64,000 nt of DNA from Polynucleobacter necessarius (GTDB lineage: Bacteria; Pseudomonadota; Gammaproteobacteria; Burkholderiales; Burkholderiaceae), in the NCBI RefSeq assembly GCF_900095185.1, contig NZ_LT606948.1, forward strand, positions 248,001 to 312,000, given 5' to 3'. Position numbers and translations under genes: made by a program. Shown one piece after another: positions 60,313 to 64,000 of this stretch (position 1 is the first letter of the stretch; the number at the start of each line of letters is the position of its first letter). The notes under the pieces were generated by a model. It did not search any database, was not told where the DNA came from, and worked only from the letters and a program-made list of their open reading frames with translations.

Positions 60313-61197
60313 ATGCCACTACGTACTAGAGCAGTGACTCAAGCAGTTTTCCCAGTAGCGGGTTTAGGAACACGCTTTTTGCCAGCCACCAAAGCCAGCC
60401 CAAAAGAGATGCTCAATGTGGTTGATAAGCCGCTGATTCAGTACGCTGTTGAAGAAGCGATTGCAGCCGGCATTACAGAGATGATTTTCGTAACCGGTCG
60501 TAGCAAACGTGCTATTGAAGATCACTTCGATAAAGCTTATGAGCTGGAAGCTGAATTAGAGGCAAAAAATAAACAAGCTCTTCTCGAGATTGTGCGTAGT
60601 GTTAAACCCAGTCATGTCGACTGCGTCTATGTTCGCCAACCTGAAGCATTGGGTTTGGGTCATGCCGTCTTGTGCGCTGAAAAATTAGTTCGTGATAAGC
60701 CATTTGCTGTCATTTTGGCTGACGACCTCTTGGATGGTCAGCCTCCTGTACTGAAGCAAATGCTGACAGTATTTGAAGAGCAGAATGGGTCAGTGCTCGC
60801 AGTTGAAAACATTGATCCAGCTAAAAGTAGCTCTTATGGCATTGTTTCGGGATCTGAGGTTTCTCAAGGGATTTATCGCCTAGATGGAATCGTAGAAAAA
60901 CCGCAACCCAAAGATGCGCCGTCGAACCTTGCTGTTGTCGGACGCTATGTTCTCTCATCTGATATCTTTACCCATATTCGTAATCTCAAGCCAGGCACTG
61001 GCGGGGAGATTCAACTGACTGATGCAATCGCCTCTTTGTTGAAAGAGGAGGCCGTTTTTGCATATGAGTACGATGGTGTGCGCTATGACTGCGGCAGCAA
61101 ATTGGGATATCTCAAGGCCTCAGTAGAGTTTGCCTTGCGTCACCCAGAAGTCTCCACAGACTTTGCAGCCTACTTAAAGAGCCGCTCCTTAACTTAA
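60313..61197 (+). CDS. galU: UTP-glucose-1-phosphate uridylyltransferase
   Basis: 294 residues. Nucleotide motif [18 protein letters not shown] near 16 and [14 protein letters not shown], typical Gal[21 protein letters not shown] and [13 protein letters not shown]. Supplies UDP-glucose for envelope polysaccharides. Intact; 31 bases after valS and followed by a strong terminator. Confidence 0.96.
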   Translation: MPLRTRAVTQAVFPVAGLGTRFLPATKASPKEMLNVVDKPLIQYAVEEAIAAGITEMIFVTGRSKRAIEDHFDKAYELEAELEAKNKQALLEIVRSVKPSHVDCVYVRQPEALGLGHAVLCAEKLVRDKPFAVILADDLLDGQPPVLKQMLTVFEEQNGSVLAVENIDPAKSSSYGIVSGSEVSQGIYRLDGIVEKPQPKDAPSNLAVVGRYVLSSDIFTHIRNLKPGTGGEIQLTDAIASLLKEEAVFAYEYDGVRYDCGSKLGYLKASVEFALRHPEVSTDFAAYLKSRSLT

Positions 61198-61216
61198 ATC
61201 TTTCTAGCAGGTATTA

Positions 61217-61244
61217 AAAAGGCAGAGATCAGTCTCTGCCTTTT
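61217..61244. terminator. bidirectional Rho-independent terminator
   Basis: A 12-bp perfect stem AAAAGGCAGAGA/TCTCTGCCTTTT with a TCAG loop, T-rich on the plus side and A-rich on the other, between convergent galU and tusA. Confidence 0.93.
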
Positions 61245-61268
61245 GATTTTGAGCAAAAGTATTTGCCG

Positions 61269-61514
61269 TTATCTACGCTTCATAAAGAAAACCAACACAT
61301 CACCCTCTGTGGTGCTCGCCAGCAACTCATTGCCTGTCTGCTTGGCAAATGCTGGGAAATCGTGAGTAGCACCAGCATCTGTGGCTTTGATCTTTAGTAC
61401 ATCGCCAGACTGCATAGTAGCCAACGCTTTTTTGGTCCGCAAAATAGGCAAGGGGCAGTTCATGCCAATAGCATCAACTTCCGCATTAAATGCAATATTC
61501 ACAGTATCACTCAT
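61269..61514 (-). CDS. tusA: TusA-family sulfur carrier protein
   Basis: 81 residues from ATG 61514 (MSDTVNIAF), overlapping the alaS stop. Conserved [20 protein letters not shown] with the persulfide cysteine in CPLP. Small sulfur relay protein for tRNA thiolation and related pathways. The longer frame to 61529 is not supported. Intact. Confidence 0.88.
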   Translation of the reverse strand: MSDTVNIAFNAEVDAIGMNCPLPILRTKKALATMQSGDVLKIKATDAGATHDFPAFAKQTGNELLASTTEGDVLVFFMKRR

Positions 61515-64000
61515 TTGTGAGCCACCCAATCTTTTACGCTTGCTAATGCAGCGCCTAATTTACTTGCATCAGTACCGCCAGCCATAGCCATTTCGGGCTT
61601 ACCGCCTCCTTTGCCGCCTACTTGCTGAGCCACAAAGTTCACGAGATCACCTGCTTTTACCTTAGCAATAGCGTCGGCAGTCACTCCGGCGATCAAGTGG
61701 ACTTTATGGCCTTGTACAGATGCCAACACAATCGCTGCAGTTTTCAACTTGGCCTTGAGCGCATCCATAGTTTCACGAAGTACGCCAGCATCTGCGCCAT
61801 CAAGACGCGCAGCAAGAACTTTGAGGCCGTTTACCTCAATCGCTTGCCCAGCTAGCTCATCGCCCTGGCTTGCAGCTAACTTCGAATTTACCTTCTCTAA
61901 TTCGCGCTCAGCTTGACGTAGATTTTCTTGTAGTTGGGCAACGCGATTTACCAAATCCCCGGGATGGGTTTTAAGAATACTTGCAGCCTCATTAATCTTA
62001 TCTTCCAAGCCTTGCAAGAAATGCAGTGCATTATTACCTGTGACTGCCTCAACGCGACGAATACCGGCAGCAACACCGCCTTCTGAAACAATCTTCAAAC
62101 TTCCAATATCGCCGGTACGGGCAACATGAGTGCCACCACACAGCTCTTTCGAGCTACCAATCTCTAAAACGCGTACCTCTTCGCCGTACTTTTCGCCGAA
62201 GAGCATTATTGCGCCAGTTTTTTGAGCGTCATCCAATGACATCACTTTGCCTGAGGTTGCAGTGTTTTCCAAGATCTCTTGATTAACGATGTCTTCAATA
62301 CGGCGAATTTGTTGAGCCGTAATCGGGGCGTTATGCGTAAAGTCAAAACGGGTTTTTGTTGCATCAACTAAAGATCCCTTTTGCTGCACATGGTCACCCA
62401 ACACTTCGCGTAATGCTTTATGCAAGATATGGGTTGCACTATGGTTACGCATCGTATCGCTTCTTTGTTGAGCATCAACTAGGGCATTCAGAGAATCACC
62501 CACCCTAATCTCACCTTCAAGGACTTCGCCCTGATGGCCAAATACGTCGGCCTGAATCTTGAAGGCATCCTCTACGGCAAAGCGGACGCTTTCGTTACGA
62601 AGCTCACCCTTGTCGCCGACCTGGCCACCGGATTCAGCATAGAAAGGAGTATTGTCTAAAACAATAACTACTGCATCGCCCGCTTTAACCGACTGCACAG
62701 CGGAACCATCCACATAGAGTGCGGTTACCTTGGCACCCTCATGTTTTAGAGTGTCATACCCATGGAACTGGGTAGGTTTACCTTTGTATTCCAGTCCCTG
62801 TGCTACTTTGAACTTACCAGCTGCTCTCGCTTGGTCGCGCTGCTTTTGCATCGCCACCTCAAACCCACCCGCATCGACAGAAACACCCCGCTCACGACAA
62901 ACGTCAGCAGTCAAGTCTAAGGGGAAGCCAAAGGTATCATGCAGACGGAACGCTGTTTCACCGTCCACTACTTTTGCACCACCAGCTAAGGCGCCATCTA
63001 AAATTTCCATGCCATTGGCAATCGTTTGGAAAAAGCGCTCTTCTTCTTGCTTAATGATTGCGCTAACTTTGTCTTGTGCAGCACGCAATTCTGGATAAGC
63101 ATCACCCATCTCTTTCACAAGTGCAGGCACCAGTTGATAGAAGAATGGCTTGCGCGCACCCAGCTTATAGCCATGACGAATCGCACGCCGTGCTATGCGA
63201 CGCAGCACATAGCCACGTCCAGCATTACCAGGAATCACACCATCTACAACAATAAAACTACATGCCCGAATATGGTCAGCAATTACCTTTAATGAAGGGC
63301 TATCAGCATCACAGTTTTCACCTCCGGCTGCATCAACCGCATCCTTTGCCGCCTTGAGGAGATTGACAAAGAGGTCGATTTCATAATTGGAGTGTACGTG
63401 CCGCAAAACTGCGGCAATTCTCTCGAGACCCATACCAGTATCAACGCTAGGTTTAGATAGCGGATGCATCACACCCGCTTCATCACGATTGAACTGCATA
63501 AACACGTTATTCCAAATTTCGATAAAACGATCACCGTCCTCATCCGGACTGCCTGGGGGGCCGCCAGCAATATGTTCGCCGTGGTCATAAAAAATTTCAG
63601 TGCAAGGGCCGCAGGGGCCTGTATCGCCCATCATCCAAAAATTATCAGAGACATAGCGCGCACCTTTGTTATCACCAATACGAATGATGCGATCGGCTGG
63701 AACACCTATTTGCTTATTCCAAATCTCATAAGCCTCGTCATCTTCGGCATATACGGTAACTAAGAGCTTTTCCTTTGGCAACATGAATACCTGCGTTAAT
63801 AAATCCCAGGCAAATTGAATCGCCTCTTTTTTGAAATAGTCTCCAAAAGAGAAATTTCCCAGCATTTCAAAAAAAGTATGGTGACGAGCCGTGTAACCGA
63901 CGTTATCCAAGTCATTGTGCTTACCCCCCGCTCGGATGCACTTTTGGGCAGTCGTCGCACGGTGATAGGGGCGCTTATCAAAGCCTAAAAATACGTCCTT
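61511..64000 (-). CDS. alaS: alanyl-tRNA synthetase (5' end outside window)
   Basis: Frame open to the window edge, 829 codons of about 874. It reads [20 protein letters not shown] at the edge, continues [40 protein letters not shown], then the class II catalytic core. Editing site [16 protein letters not shown] and [18 protein letters not shown]-terminal [17 protein letters not shown]. The apparent start at 63910 is an internal TTG, not the real start. Intact as far as seen. Confidence 0.96.
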   Translation of the reverse strand, partial: KDVFLGFDKRPYHRATTAQKCIRAGGKHNDLDNVGYTARHHTFFEMLGNFSFGDYFKKEAIQFAWDLLTQVFMLPKEKLLVTVYAEDDEAYEIWNKQIGVPADRIIRIGDNKGARYVSDNFWMMGDTGPCGPCTEIFYDHGEHIAGGPPGSPDEDGDRFIEIWNNVFMQFNRDEAGVMHPLSKPSVDTGMGLERIAAVLRHVHSNYEIDLFVNLLKAAKDAVDAAGGENCDADSPSLKVIADHIRACSFIVVDGVIPGNAGRGYVLRRIARRAIRHGYKLGARKPFFYQLVPALVKEMGDAYPELRAAQDKVSAIIKQEEERFFQTIANGMEILDGALAGGAKVVDGETAFRLHDTFGFPLDLTADVCRERGVSVDAGGFEVAMQKQRDQARAAGKFKVAQGLEYKGKPTQFHGYDTLKHEGAKVTALYVDGSAVQSVKAGDAVVIVLDNTPFYAESGGQVGDKGELRNESVRFAVEDAFKIQADVFGHQGEVLEGEIRVGDSLNALVDAQQRSDTMRNHSATHILHKALREVLGDHVQQKGSLVDATKTRFDFTHNAPITAQQIRRIEDIVNQEILENTATSGKVMSLDDAQKTGAIMLFGEKYGEEVRVLEIGSSKELCGGTHVARTGDIGSLKIVSEGGVAAGIRRVEAVTGNNALHFLQGLEDKINEAASILKTHPGDLVNRVAQLQENLRQAERELEKVNSKLAASQGDELAGQAIEVNGLKVLAARLDGADAGVLRETMDALKAKLKTAAIVLASVQGHKVHLIAGVTADAIAKVKAGDLVNFVAQQVGGKGGGKPEMAMAGGTDASKLGAALASVKDWVAHK

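Noticed and set aside
1..64000. Insertion sequences, prophage, integrons, CRISPR arrays, defence islands
   Set aside because: No transposase, integrase, Cas or phage protein motif seen in any frame, and no long direct or inverted repeats around the decayed zones.

Overview
The window reads as a betaproteobacterial chromosome, most likely Polynucleobacter and, given how many genes are broken, an obligate ciliate symbiont of the P. necessarius type rather than a free-living strain. The basis is gene order (rpsU-yqeY-dnaG-rpoD facing tsaD; polA, a DUF2782-type gene, thrB, BPSS1780-type membrane protein), protein resemblance from memory, moderate GC, and dozens of frameshifts, nonsense codons and internal deletions. 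The genus is an inference; no database search was possible. I saw no insertion sequences, prophage or CRISPR.

Layout. Bases 1-36 kb are a gene graveyard with a few survivors. 1-5 kb: ccmBA (cytochrome c maturation), a marR-doxX-flavodoxin unit, a broken solute-binding protein, half an amidohydrolase and two broken outer-membrane-like proteins. 5.4-7.6 kb: intact ahpC, broken ahpF, and the other half of the amidohydrolase on the opposite strand. 7.6-12.3 kb: broken phasin-like, alpha/beta hydrolase, nitroreductase, choloylglycine-hydrolase-like, cupin and hemA genes around an intact folB. 12.3-18 kb: a decayed anoxygenic photosynthesis gene cluster on the minus strand (lhaA, puhA, puhB, puhC, small ORF, acsF, puhE) running into ispH and hemA, with a 0.9-kb inversion inside puhE/ispH. 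18-19.7 kb: a broken ABC exporter. 19.9 kb: a degenerate tRNA-Gly. 20-22 kb: intact htpG. 22-33 kb: a decayed nitrate/cyanate assimilation region (cynS, nrtDBA, cobA, a second nrtA-like gene, nirB, nasA, ybiB-like), in which only nirD is still an intact frame. 33-36 kb: a few more relics, one NTF2-like ORF and one isomerase-like ORF.

Bases 36-64 kb are mostly intact housekeeping genes: tRNA-Ile2, rpoD, dnaG, yqeY, rpsU, tsaD, dxs, ispA, xseB, a Rieske oxygenase, a sulfurtransferase, a ZIP transporter, polA, thrB, valS, galU, tusA and alaS. The exceptions are folE2 (5' frameshift), a dienelactone hydrolase (two nonsense codons) and uvrD (several lesions).

The two most informative observations are the relic phototrophy cluster and two local inversions whose endpoints sit at 5-7 bp inverted repeats and whose computational reversal rejoins split genes (ispH plus puhE; the amidohydrolase). 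The picture is of an ancestor that could use light, assimilate nitrate or cyanate and handle varied organics, and lost these abilities while keeping replication, transcription, translation and isoprenoid precursor genes. Some single-base frameshifts lie in homopolymers and could be sequencing errors, but the nonsense codons, large deletions and inversions could not be explained that way.
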